From an uncultured Bacteroidales bacterium (GTDB taxonomy: Bacteria; Bacteroidota; Bacteroidia; Bacteroidales; FEN-979): a stretch of 64,000 bases of DNA. The stretch covers positions 62,001 through 126,000 of the forward strand of contig CAIVAT010000116.1 in assembly GCA_903903985.1 (NCBI GenBank), written 5' to 3'. This document shows positions 42,785 through 53,200 of this stretch, in pieces (the first letter of the stretch is position 1; each line of letters starts with the position of its first letter). The notes under the pieces are model-generated. The model had not been told where the DNA came from. It searched no databases and worked only from the letters and a program-made list of their open reading frames with translations. Both the position numbers and the translations under genes were made by a program.

Positions 42785-43876
42785 ATGAAAAATCCATATA
42801 TATCACCAAAATCTTCGGGTGGAATTAAAGTTGAAAAATCATTTATCATCGCCGGTCCTTGCAGTGCCGAATCGGAAGAGCAGGTGATGGTTTGTGCCAG
42901 GGATTTGGCCAAAACCGGGAAAGTGAATGCCTTCAGGGCCGGCATCTGGAAACCCCGTACCCGTCCGGGATCATACGAAGGCGTTGGAAGCGAAGGGTTG
43001 AAATGGCTCAAACAGGTGAAGCAGGAAACCGGATTGAAAACCGCAACAGAGGTGGCCACCGAGAAACATGTGTACGAAGCCCTGAAGTATGGGGTTGACA
43101 TTATGTGGATTGGTGCGCGAACAACAGGAAATCCGTTTTCGATGCAGGAAATTGCCGAAGCATTATCGGGAGTCGATGTGACCGTGTTCATTAAAAACCC
43201 GGTGAATCCTGATGTTGAACTGTGGCATGGCGCCTATGAACGGATTCAAAAGGTTGGTATTGAGCATATTGGATTGATCCATCGGGGCTTTACCAGCTAT
43301 GAAAAACTTCGTTATAAAAATCAACCATTGTGGCAGCTTCCAATTGAAATGAAACGCCGTTTACCAAATGTGCCGATGATCTGCGACCCAAGCCATATCT
43401 CAGGGACCCGCGAATACCTGTTGGAGGTTGCTCAAAAAGCCCTGGACCTCGATTACGATGGACTGATGATCGAGGTGCACCCGGCGCCGGATATGGCCTT
43501 AAGCGACGCCAAACAACAAATTACCCCGGTGCAACTTATCGAACTGCTTTCAAAGCTGATCCACCGTGACCGTAACTCGACCGATGTCAATTTCATTCAT
43601 ATCCTGGAAGAACTCAGGGCAAAAGTCGATCGTTATGATGAGAATCTCATAGAATTGCTCGGTCAGCGAATGGCCATTGCCAAGGAAATCGGAAAATATA
43701 AAAAAGAGAACAACATCACCATCCTGCAAAAAAACCGGTGGGAAGAGATCATCAGCAAAGCCGAGCAAAAAGCAGCTCAGTTCAGTTTGAGCAAGGAATT
43801 TATTGATATTGTATTCAATGCAATCCATATCGAATCGATCAACAACCAGAATACCATCATGAATAATCAAAGATAA
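42785..43876 (+). CDS. aroF: Bifunctional DAHP synthase (type I-beta) / chorismate mutase
   Basis: 363 residues joining the first step of the shikimate pathway with the branch-point enzyme. The N-terminal 3-deoxy-D-arabino-heptulosonate-7-phosphate synthase shows IAGPCSAES, RAGIWKPRTRPGSYEGVG, WIGARTTGNP and ICDPSHISGTRE with metal and PEP residues in place. There is no N-terminal ferredoxin-like regulatory domain. Residues about 265-355 are an AroQ-type all-helical chorismate mutase (EELRAKVDRYDENLIELLGQR, MAIAKEIGKYKKENN), fused at the C-terminus as in other Bacteroidota. The mutase domain may mediate feedback control. Gaps of 4 nt lie on both sides. Confidence 0.95.
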   Translation: MKNPYISPKSSGGIKVEKSFIIAGPCSAESEEQVMVCARDLAKTGKVNAFRAGIWKPRTRPGSYEGVGSEGLKWLKQVKQETGLKTATEVATEKHVYEALKYGVDIMWIGARTTGNPFSMQEIAEALSGVDVTVFIKNPVNPDVELWHGAYERIQKVGIEHIGLIHRGFTSYEKLRYKNQPLWQLPIEMKRRLPNVPMICDPSHISGTREYLLEVAQKALDLDYDGLMIEVHPAPDMALSDAKQQITPVQLIELLSKLIHRDRNSTDVNFIHILEELRAKVDRYDENLIELLGQRMAIAKEIGKYKKENNITILQKNRWEEIISKAEQKAAQFSLSKEFIDIVFNAIHIESINNQNTIMNNQR

Positions 43877-43880
43877 CAGG

Positions 43881-44918
43881 ATGGATGCGATAGAAATTAA
43901 ACACAACGATCAGATTTCCAATATTTTTGTCGAAAAATCCCTGGAGAGACTGGGTTCTTTGCTCCCATCATCGAACATCATTGTTTTGATCGATGAAAAC
44001 GTAAACAGGCTGTACGGAAACCTGTTCAGCCAATTCAAACTGATTTCCATCCGGTCGGGCGAACCCGAAAAAACATTGGATACCGTTGCGGGCATTTATG
44101 GCCAGCTCATTGAACTTGAAGCAGATCGGCACACTTTTATTCTTGGTGTGGGAGGTGGCATTGTGTGCGACATGGCGGGATTTATCGCCTCAACATACAT
44201 GCGTGGATTGCGATTTGGATTTATCCCAACCACCCTGATGGCCCAGGCCGATGCGTCGATAGGCGGTAAAAACGGCGTGAATTTTCACCGGTTCAAGAAC
44301 ATGATCGGAACCATCAACCAGCCTGAATTCGTACTGGCGGATGTTCGTTTTCTATCCACGCTCCCATTGCGTGAACTGAATGCCGGGTTTGCGGAGATCA
44401 TCAAGTACGGGCTGATCAGCGACAAATCGATTCTAGATGATTTCGATCTGAATATCAATCAATACCTGAAGGTCGATACAGATGAACTGGCAAAACTGAT
44501 TTTTAAATGTGCTTCGATCAAGGCGAACATTGTCAATATGGATGCCCGTGAACAGGGCCTCCGCAAAATACTTAACTTCGGGCATACCATCGGGCATGCA
44601 ATCGAAAGAATAAGTTCTGACCATAACCATGGGGAAGGCGTCAGCATGGGAATGGTTGCTGCGATGAAAATTTCCCAGGTTAAAGGTGATATTTCCATTG
44701 CCGAAACCGATCGTGTTTGTTCGCTGCTGCTTAAGTTGTATCTTCCTGTTTCGATCGGCAGGCAACTTTTTCCCGGAATAATAGAATCGCTGCGCGCCGA
44801 CAAAAAACGAAATCAGCAATTCATTGATTATATTATTCTTAAACGGTTAGGCACGGCAGAAATCATTCAAATGACCTTTGCCGAATTGTCGGCGTTACTA
44901 TTAAATATGAAATTGTAA
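43881..44918 (+). CDS. aroB: 3-dehydroquinate synthase
   Basis: Second shikimate step: DAHP to 3-dehydroquinate, using NAD+ and a divalent metal. 345 residues, normal length. Signatures are FILGVGGGIVCDMAGFIASTY (nucleotide loop), PTTLMAQADASIGGKNGVN, AGFAEIIKYGLISD and the metal ligands in NFGHTIGHAIE and HNHGEGVSMGM-like HNHGEGV. It starts 4 nt after the DAHP synthase gene. Confidence 0.97.
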   Translation: MDAIEIKHNDQISNIFVEKSLERLGSLLPSSNIIVLIDENVNRLYGNLFSQFKLISIRSGEPEKTLDTVAGIYGQLIELEADRHTFILGVGGGIVCDMAGFIASTYMRGLRFGFIPTTLMAQADASIGGKNGVNFHRFKNMIGTINQPEFVLADVRFLSTLPLRELNAGFAEIIKYGLISDKSILDDFDLNINQYLKVDTDELAKLIFKCASIKANIVNMDAREQGLRKILNFGHTIGHAIERISSDHNHGEGVSMGMVAAMKISQVKGDISIAETDRVCSLLLKLYLPVSIGRQLFPGIIESLRADKKRNQQFIDYIILKRLGTAEIIQMTFAELSALLLNMKL

Positions 44919-44934
44919 AATCGTTTTTTTTTCC

Positions 44935-45534
44935 ATGAAATCATCTGAACAACAGCCAATGATCAAATCCGGGAATCCGGAACAGATGGTTCGCTTTAAA
45001 AACAATGTGGCACTTGTCGGCTTTATGGGAACAGGAAAAACAACCGTTGGCAGGCTGCTGGCTGATAAATACGAACTCGCTTTTATAGACATCGACGAAT
45101 GCATCGCAAAAAAAGTTTCCATGGATATCCCAACCATATTCAGCCGGCATGGAGAAACATTTTTTCGTAATTTGGAGGAGGAAATTTTGAAAGAAATTTT
45201 AACGGGTGAGTTCCAGGTTGTTTCATGTGGCGGAGGAATTATAGTAAGGGAATCAAACAGGACCCTGCTGAAAAGAAATGCCGTAACCTGCTGGCTGTAC
45301 AATTCGGTGGAGACCTCCCTGTCAAGGATTTCAGGCACAGGCCGGCCCCTGATAAACAGGTCAGAACCTGTTCAGAAGGCGATGGATCTTTACCGGGAGC
45401 GGGAAGCCTATTACCGTGAAGTGGCCAGTTGCAGTCTTTGCACGGAAAACCTGGGCCAAGCGCAAATTGCAACGATGATCGGTAAAGAATTTTATACAAA
45501 TTATTTTTTGAATCCAAAGGATTTAAAACCCTAA
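44935..45534 (+). CDS. aroK: Shikimate kinase
   Basis: ATP-dependent 3-phosphorylation of shikimate. 199 residues with the Walker A loop GFMGTGKTTVGR (K35), shikimate-binding D and R residues in FIDIDECIAKK and FFRNLEEEIL, the glycine loop VSCGGGII, and the adenine-loop Arg in GTGRPLINR. An N-terminal extension of about 24 residues precedes the core. A later start at ATG 44959 (MIKSGNPEQ) is possible. Gap 16 nt upstream, 10 nt downstream. Confidence 0.95.
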   Translation: MKSSEQQPMIKSGNPEQMVRFKNNVALVGFMGTGKTTVGRLLADKYELAFIDIDECIAKKVSMDIPTIFSRHGETFFRNLEEEILKEILTGEFQVVSCGGGIIVRESNRTLLKRNAVTCWLYNSVETSLSRISGTGRPLINRSEPVQKAMDLYREREAYYREVASCSLCTENLGQAQIATMIGKEFYTNYFLNPKDLKP

Positions 45535-45544
45535 TAATAAACAG

Positions 45545-46516
45545 ATGAACCAGTTTGGAATGCAATTCAGGTTATCAATTTTTGGCGAATCGCACGGCAA
45601 CGGTATCGGTATGATCATTGACGGTTGTCCTGCCGGAATCATGATCACCACCACTGATTTTGAGGCCGACCTGGCCCGTCGCCGCTCCGGTGCGCCCGGG
45701 ACTACCGCCCGTGCAGAAAAAGATCAGGTTGCCATCCTGAGCGGAATCTGCAACGATAAAACCACCGGTGCCCCGATTGCACTGTTATTTCAAAATTCCG
45801 ATACCAATTCCTCCGACTATTCCCGTTTTATAACCATACCCCGGCCGGGACATGCCGATTTTGTGGCGCAAAAAAAATGGAATGGTAACAATGACAACCA
45901 GGGCGGCGGGCATTTTTCAGGCAGGCTGACACTTGGGCTGGTAGCCGCCGGAGTTATCGCCAAACGGATCATTCAGCCTGTTGCGATCACTGCAAGGGTT
46001 ATCGAAGCCGGGGGAGAAAAGGAAATTGATGCAGCAATCGCACGGGCCAAGGCAAACAACGATTCAATCGGGGGTATTGTGGAATGTTGTGCCACCCATC
46101 TTCCCATTGGTATTGGTGAACCATTCTTCAACTCCATTGAATCAGTCATCAGCCACCTGGCCTTTTCAATCCCGGCAGTCAAAGCCATTGAATTCGGAAG
46201 CGGTTTCAGTGCGGCAAAAATGACCGGATCAACACACAATGATGCGATCATTGCTGCCGATGGCACCACGGCGACCAACCATGCCGGCGGGATCAACGGA
46301 GGGATTTCCAACGGGAATGATATTGTTTTCCGAATTGCGGTGAAACCCACATCGAGTACCCCTGCAGTTCAAAAGACCTTCAATTTCGAAACAAACCAGG
46401 TTGAAGAACTTAAGGTTGAAGGACGTCACGACCTTTGCATTGCCCTCCGGATCCCTCCTATCCTTGAGGCTATTACGGCCATTGCACTTGCTGATCTTTG
46501 GTTGTCAAGGAAATAG
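45545..46516 (+). CDS. aroC: Chorismate synthase
   Basis: Final shared step, EPSP to chorismate, requiring reduced FMN. 323 residues, about 30 fewer than most homologues. Signatures are the N-terminal SIFGESHGNGIGMIIDGCPAG, RRRSGAPGTTARAEKD, PRPGHADFVAQKKW, DNQGGGHFSGRLT and ATNHAGGINGGISNG with FMN/EPSP residues intact. Shortening occurs in the middle loops and C-terminus (ends LADLWLSRK). Last gene of the operon; a compound hairpin follows. Confidence 0.95.
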   Translation: MNQFGMQFRLSIFGESHGNGIGMIIDGCPAGIMITTTDFEADLARRRSGAPGTTARAEKDQVAILSGICNDKTTGAPIALLFQNSDTNSSDYSRFITIPRPGHADFVAQKKWNGNNDNQGGGHFSGRLTLGLVAAGVIAKRIIQPVAITARVIEAGGEKEIDAAIARAKANNDSIGGIVECCATHLPIGIGEPFFNSIESVISHLAFSIPAVKAIEFGSGFSAAKMTGSTHNDAIIAADGTTATNHAGGINGGISNGNDIVFRIAVKPTSSTPAVQKTFNFETNQVEELKVEGRHDLCIALRIPPILEAITAIALADLWLSRK

Positions 46517-46546
46517 GCATTAATCCAACTTTTTTCACAGCAAAAG

Positions 46547-46605
46547 CGCGAAGACGAGAAAAATAATTATTGAATTTCAATAATTAGCACCCTGGCGTCT
46601 TGGCG
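46547..46605. repeat. Nested hairpin after aroC
   Basis: Outer arms CGCGAAGACG (46547-46556) and CGTCTTGGCG (46596-46605) pair with one mismatch. Inside is a perfect 10-bp stem TAATTATTGA/TCAATAATTA with a 3-nt loop (46564-46586). It could end the aromatic operon transcript or be an intergenic repeat; there is no T-run. A 16-nt relative of the right arm lies inverted at 47011-47026. Confidence 0.75.
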
Positions 46606-47278
46606 GTGAAGAAAAAGTTACATACCAATGTAAAAGTTCCTGCTATGTTCCTTTCTTAATCCGAAAATGAATACCTGAACTTCTTTCCTGGCTGATAAAA
46701 CCGTTGCTTTCCCTTATCCCGGCAGGAAAAATCAATTCACACTGTTTATTTTAAAATAGCTGAGCCTTGTGGTTGCTTCACAGGTTCATAAAAATTGTAA
46801 TGGGGTTCAGGTGCAAACAAGCTGATTGATCCCATCTATGCCCCTTAGTAAAATTCAGGTTAAAATCGGCTTAAGGGGGATTCTTTAGTAATTTTTGCAA
46901 TTAACCTGAAGATCGTCAGGAAAAATCAATTTTGAAATAGGCAGACCGGTCAATATTTTTGTTCCGGTATCCATGGAAAGATATATCGAGGCTGTATCAG
47001 GAGCCGGTATTCACCGCTAAGGCGCCAAAATGCAAAAGATAACTTAAGGAGATTCATTTTCATGTGATCCGGTTAAAATATTTGGAGTTTACATTGTCAT
47101 GCAGGCTTTTTTATATGTAATGCTGAGATAACCAATCAAATGAAATATTTCATCCTGTTTCATGGAATTCCATCAATAATGGCGATTACAACATCCGTTT
47201 ATCGCCTGCCAGCCAGCGAACATTTTGACCCTTCATATTTCACCGGATCGTTTTACATGAAATCATAAAAAAAAAGCC
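46606..47278. other. Long intergenic region upstream of the giant surface protein
   Basis: About 670 nt without a credible gene. It holds the promoter at 46931-46961 and the inverted copy TCACCGCTAAGGCGCC (47011-47026) of GGCGTCTTGGCGGTGA (46594-46609; 14 of 16 positions match). I see no riboswitch motif I can name. Confidence 0.6.
46931..46961 (+). promoter_or_regulatory. Full Bacteroidota-type promoter
   Basis: TTTG (46931-46934), 19-nt spacer, TATTTTTG (46954-46961): both elements and spacing fit TTTG-N19-21-TAnnTTTG. If it drives the gene at 47279, the mRNA has an untranslated leader of about 310 nt. Confidence 0.6.
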
Positions 47279-50200
47279 ATGAAAAAGCAATTATTCTTTT
47301 TGATTACGATCTTTTCAGCTGCTGCACTGTTTACGCAAACCACGTTAGCACAGGTTACCACAAACAGCGGGTCAGGGCTTTCTCCAACCTATCCCAGCCT
47401 GGCCACCGCCATTGCAGCGCTGAACAGTGCTACCATTACCGACCCTGTTACCATCACATTGACAGGGAATGAAACAGCGCCATCCTCCGGATACCTGATC
47501 ACCAAAGCCGGCACTAAAACAAATCCCATCATCATCGAGGGGAACACCGGCATTGTGACGGCATTTTCCCCGCAACCTGCCGGGAGCCGGCTCGATGCGA
47601 TTTTCAGGATCCTGGGAGGCGATTACATTACCATCAGGAATTTTACAATGCAGGAAAATGCAGGGAATATGGTTACGGCTGTAGGCAACAACACGATGAC
47701 CGAATTCGGGGTCGCAGTGTTTTATGGTTCTACCAGCAACGGTGCGCAAAACAATACCATTCAGAACAATACGATCACCCTTAGAAGCACCTATCAGAAT
47801 TCGATCGGAATTTATTCGACAACGCAACATTCATACAACAATTATTCCACGGTCGCGCCGGCCGTTTCAAACGGCGGGCTGAACAGCGGCATGAAAATTT
47901 ATGGGAACAATATATCAAATGTGGCCTTTGGCATACAGTATATTTCCACTCCCAATACTCCCTCCATCATCGATTCGGGTGTTGAAATCGGAGGCAATTC
48001 CAGCCTGACGGGAAACATGGTCACTTTCGAAAGTACGCTCTATTCCGATGCCGGGTGGGCAAGTTTCAACAACTATCCTACAGGAATCAAATATATGAAT
48101 GGAGTCAATATTAACATCCAGTACAATTCAGTAACGTCAACCAACATCCTGACATCTGTAACGGGAATCCGGATAGATAACAGTACTTCACCCTATGGAG
48201 TATACTACACGAACATGATCAGCAACAATGTGATCAATATTATCACCTACGCCACCGGTACTCCCTATTCAAGTTGTATCAATTTTGGCGTCGGTTCACC
48301 TGAAGGATCCACCGCATGTAATAATAATACAATGAGTATCACTCAAAGTGTTAATACCAGTGTTTCCGGCAGGGTTCAGGGAATCATCAATAGTCTGAAT
48401 GGTATTTCCTCGGAAGCGAATGGCAATTTAATCACACTCAGCCAGGCCACCTCGGCCGGTTCAAATTCATCATGGGTGTGTGCAATCAACAATGGCCCCA
48501 CGACCCCACCTGCAGCCAATTCCATTCAGAAGATCCAGGATAACATTATTACCATCAAACAAAATTCCACGGGTGGAACTTACACCGCCGACGTAGTTTA
48601 TCTCGGTGCCCATTGGGCCGGATCCGGCAACATCGGAACAGGCATCATTAGCAATAACCAACTGCTTACAACCGGTTCAACAATCAGAACTTCTACCTAT
48701 GTCTATGGGATCCATCACGATTACACATTCAGCAATATGTTAACCATTGATGGGAATACCATCAACTGGGACCTGACAGGTCCCTGCAACACGTATGTTA
48801 CCTATGCAACCTCTTCATCGGGTTCATCTTCGCAGATCAACGTAACAAACAACAACATCACTTTTACCGGACCCATCGCAGGCGGGTCGACCCACACCAT
48901 GTTTTTTGAACAGGATGGGATTGGCGCCACCCAGACCTATAAAAACATAAGCAACAACACCATTTTTGTAAATACCCCGAATATTTACTCAAGGGTCACC
49001 CTCTTTTCAAGTGCCAAAGCTTATGGAACCTTCTCAAATAACAACTGTAACGTGACCTGTGCGAGTTATATTACCGGTAGTTACCTATATGATCCCTCCG
49101 GTCCCTGGACCCTGGACCACAACACCTATTCCTTTACATCAACTGGTGTATCCGCCATGTCAAATGCCATTCTCCTCTCTGCTGGAAGTGGCCATGTGGT
49201 TTCGAACAACACGATAACCAACATCAATTTCAGCGCGGGAGGATCCAGTGGACCCTACATGTCAGCTATCAACATTGAATCCACTGATGCAACCAGCATG
49301 AATTACATTTTCGGAAATAAAATATACGGCATGTCGACCGGTGCCGGTTCCGGCAGTGCCCAGGTAACCGGTATTGTCGTTTCGGGGGGGATGAACAGCA
49401 TCTATAAAAACAAGATATACAACCTCACTTCTTCCTGCACAGGAACAGGCACATTCGTCGCGGGAATACGGGTTCTCGGCGGAGCTCAAAACAATGTTTA
49501 TAACAATCTGATCGGTCTTACGAATGCATTAACCGGCGTGAACAGCCCCGATGCCGTAAGGGGTATTGACATCAGCTCCACGACATTGAACTCCCTGAAC
49601 AAAGTTTATTACAACACCATTTTCCTAAACCTCAGTTCAACCGGAACGAATTTCGGAACCACCGGCATCGAACATACTGTCAGCGCCACACCAACAACAT
49701 CAACGCTGGATATGCGAAACAACATCATTGTGAATACCTCCACGGCAAAAGGAACCGGACTTAGCGCGGCATTCCGGAGGTCGGGGACAGCGCTGGCAAA
49801 CTATGCCTCCACCTCCGACCATAACCTCTTTTATGCCGGCACCCCCTCTGCAACCAACCTGGTATTTTATGATGGAACAAATTCCGACCAGACCTTGTTA
49901 AATTATCAAATGCGGGTCTCCCCTGCTGATGCATTTTCAGCCACCGAGAACCCGTTGTGGCTCAGCACCTCCGGTTCGGATGCAGGATTCCTTCATATCG
50001 ATCCATCGGTTCTAACTGCCATTGAAAGTGGAGGTACAAACATCGCAGGCTACCCTGATGATTTTGATGGTGATGTGCGCCAGGGAAACCCGGGATATAC
50101 TGGCACAGGGACAGCACCGGATATCGGCGCCGATGAATTTGAAGGCCAGCCATTGCCCTGGTGCGCAGGCCAGCCTGCAGCATCAACCATATCCGGACCT

Positions 50201-53200
50201 GCCGTTGTTTGCGCTTATTCAGGAACAACACTTTCACTAAGCCAAGCCTATGCAGGCCGCGGAATAACCTATCAATGGGGCTACTCAACCACGGCCGGCG
50301 GACCCTATTCCAACCTGGGAACTTTCTCTACACAAGCAACAGGAAATCTATCAGTCCCGACCTATTATATATGCACCATCACCTGTTCTTCCAGTAACTT
50401 ATCCTTCACAACAGCAGAAAAATCTGTTTTAATCAATGAATTACCCTATGTGGCCGTTACTCCGGCCTCTGCCTCCTATTGCATTCCCGGTCCGGCAATT
50501 ACTTTGACGGCAAGCGGAGCCAGCACCTATTCATGGAGTCCGTCAAGCGGCCTGGATGTTACATCTGGTGCGGTTGTCCATGCCTCCCCGGCAATAAACA
50601 CGGTGTATACGGTGACCGGCACCGGCAGCAATGGTTGCACCTACTCAGCCAGTGCTGCAGTCACTGTTGGCGCCGCCGTTACAATGTACAGTGTAACGGC
50701 TGCTCCATCCATCGTTTGCAGCAATGGGAGTACAACACTGCAGGCATATGCAACGCTACCGTATTCCTCTTATTGCACTGCATCTGCCTCCAATACATCA
50801 TATGAGAAAATAGCTAACGTAACCCTGAATAGCATTTACAATCCATCCAGTTCCACTGCTGGATACGAGAATTTCACTTCCGTCAGCACCATCCTGGACG
50901 CCGGCATTTCATACTGGATGACGGTCAGCGTTTCATTGGCCTATGCCAATGATGACCGTGTGCTGGTCTGGATCGACATGAACCAGGACGGTGTTTTTAC
51001 CGACCCGGATGAAAGGGTGTATTCGGCAGCGGTAAGTTCATTTTGTCCATCCTGTTCGGGAACAACTACTGCCATGTTGAGCGGCACTGTGATCGTTCCA
51101 TTTACCGCCCTGAATGGGAATACCCGGATGAGGGTAAGGTTATATGACAATGGTTATGGTCCGAACGCAACTCCCTGCGGTATCTCCACCTATGGGCAGG
51201 TTGAAGATTACACCGTAAGCATTCAAGGGGGCAGCGATCCATTCACCTATACCTGGAGTGAAATCCCAATGTCTGGAACCTTGACAGGCACAACCGCCAA
51301 CCCAACCACAGCGACCGGGATCACGGTTCCGCAAACCTATACAGTCATAGCCACTTCCTATGCCGGGTGCACGGCAACCGGAAGTGTACTTGTTCCGATT
51401 GCCACTCCTGTAACAGGCGTAAGCATCACCAGTTCACCTGCCTGTGATGGCGTTGATTTTATGGTCACGGCAAATACATCCGGTGGCGGAGTATCGTTGC
51501 ATTACGCCTGGAGCGATGGGGCAGGCGGAGTTTATCCCGATGCCCGGAATGTGACGGCCAACCTTGCCGGCGGATTCCATGATTTTTCAGTTACCGTTAC
51601 CGATGAATGCGGCAGCGCATGTACCATGAGCCAGGGGATTACCGTGAGTGCTTCTCCAGGTGGCATCGCTTCAGGCCCTTCCACCGGATACACCTATGAC
51701 AATTTGTCTTACACAGTTGCCGGGTTCGTTTCCGGAGCAACTTTTCAATGGCAAATTTCTACCTCCGGTTGCCTGTCAGGATATTCTGATATTGTTGGGG
51801 CGACAACAGAAATGGTGATCCTGCCCATGATTGTTGCCAGAATCTACTTTGTAAGGTGCCTTGTTACCGGGCCAAACGGTTGTACAGCCGCTACAAACTC
51901 TGTCACTACCCTGATTTCAGTGGGTGGCGATAACGTGTGCTCATCCCTACCCCTGTCAATCGGATTAAACGGTCCTTATACCAACTATGGCGCAACAACA
52001 GAAGCGGGCGAGCCGGTGCCGCCGGGAACAGGATGTACCACGCAAACAGGATGGTGCCCTGGACAAACCATGAGCAATACCATCTGGTTTCACTTCGTTG
52101 CCCCGCCATCGGGAAGGATCTCCATTGGGAATAATCCGCTATTAAACCAGTGGAACAACCAGTTTGCCCTTTACTGGGCAGAAACATGCCAGGACCTCTT
52201 TGGAGGAGGCGCCACCCTTATCGCAGCCAACGATGACTCGACTGTATCAACATCCCCTTACAAAGCATGGATTGCTCCTGTCTGCCTTATCCCGGGAGCC
52301 ACCTATTTTTTGCAGGTAGATGGCAATGGCACCACAACAAAAACCGGCTGGGGTATCAGGCTGAAGGAAGAGCCCAATGCCCCGCCGGTCATTTCAGGTT
52401 GCCCGGGGAATATGATTGTTCCGGTTAATGCCAGTAATTGCAGTGCGTTTGTAACATGGACGCTGCCAGTAGTTTCAGATCCGGATAATTGTCTCAGCCC
52501 GGTCAATTTTACCAGCAATTATAATCCGGGATCAAATTTCCCGATGGGTTCAACAACCGTTACCTACACAGCCTGTGATGGAATAAATCCTCCTCAAACA
52601 TGCAGTTTTACTATCACTGTGGTAAACGATAACAGGGTAAATATAAGCGGATCCAGGAGTATTTGCGTCAGGGGTTCAACAACGCTCGATGCAGGAACCG
52701 GATATTCAAACTATATCTGGTCGACCGGAGCAACGACCCAAACCATCACGGTCAACACGGCATCAACCTACACAGTGACTGCAACAGACATTTTCGGGTG
52801 TACCTCTTCCTCGTCAGCAACCACAGCAATTGTTCCTTTACCCATCTGCTTCGTTGTCACCGGCGGCGGCAGCTATTGTGCCGGCGGTACCGGTGTCCCG
52901 GTCGGTCTTTCCGGCTCGCAAACAGGGGTCAACTATACACTCTGGAGCTATTCCGGGGAGATTGCAGGACCGGTACCGGGTACGGGCGGCCCGCTTTCCT
53001 TTGGTCTCCAGACATTACCCGGGTACATCATGGCACGTGCTGAAAATATTGCAACAGGATGTACGAACTGGATGTATAATTTTATTGTGATCAGTATTAC
53101 CCAACCTGTACCGGTAAGTGTTTCTATAAATGCATCCGCCAACCCTTCAGTTGCCGGGGAGGATGTCACCTTTACAGCCACAGCGGTAAACGGAGGTGAC

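Noticed and set aside
46972-47019. 15-codon frame in the leader of the giant protein as a leader peptide
   Set aside because: No biased codons, no linked terminator and no conserved feature.
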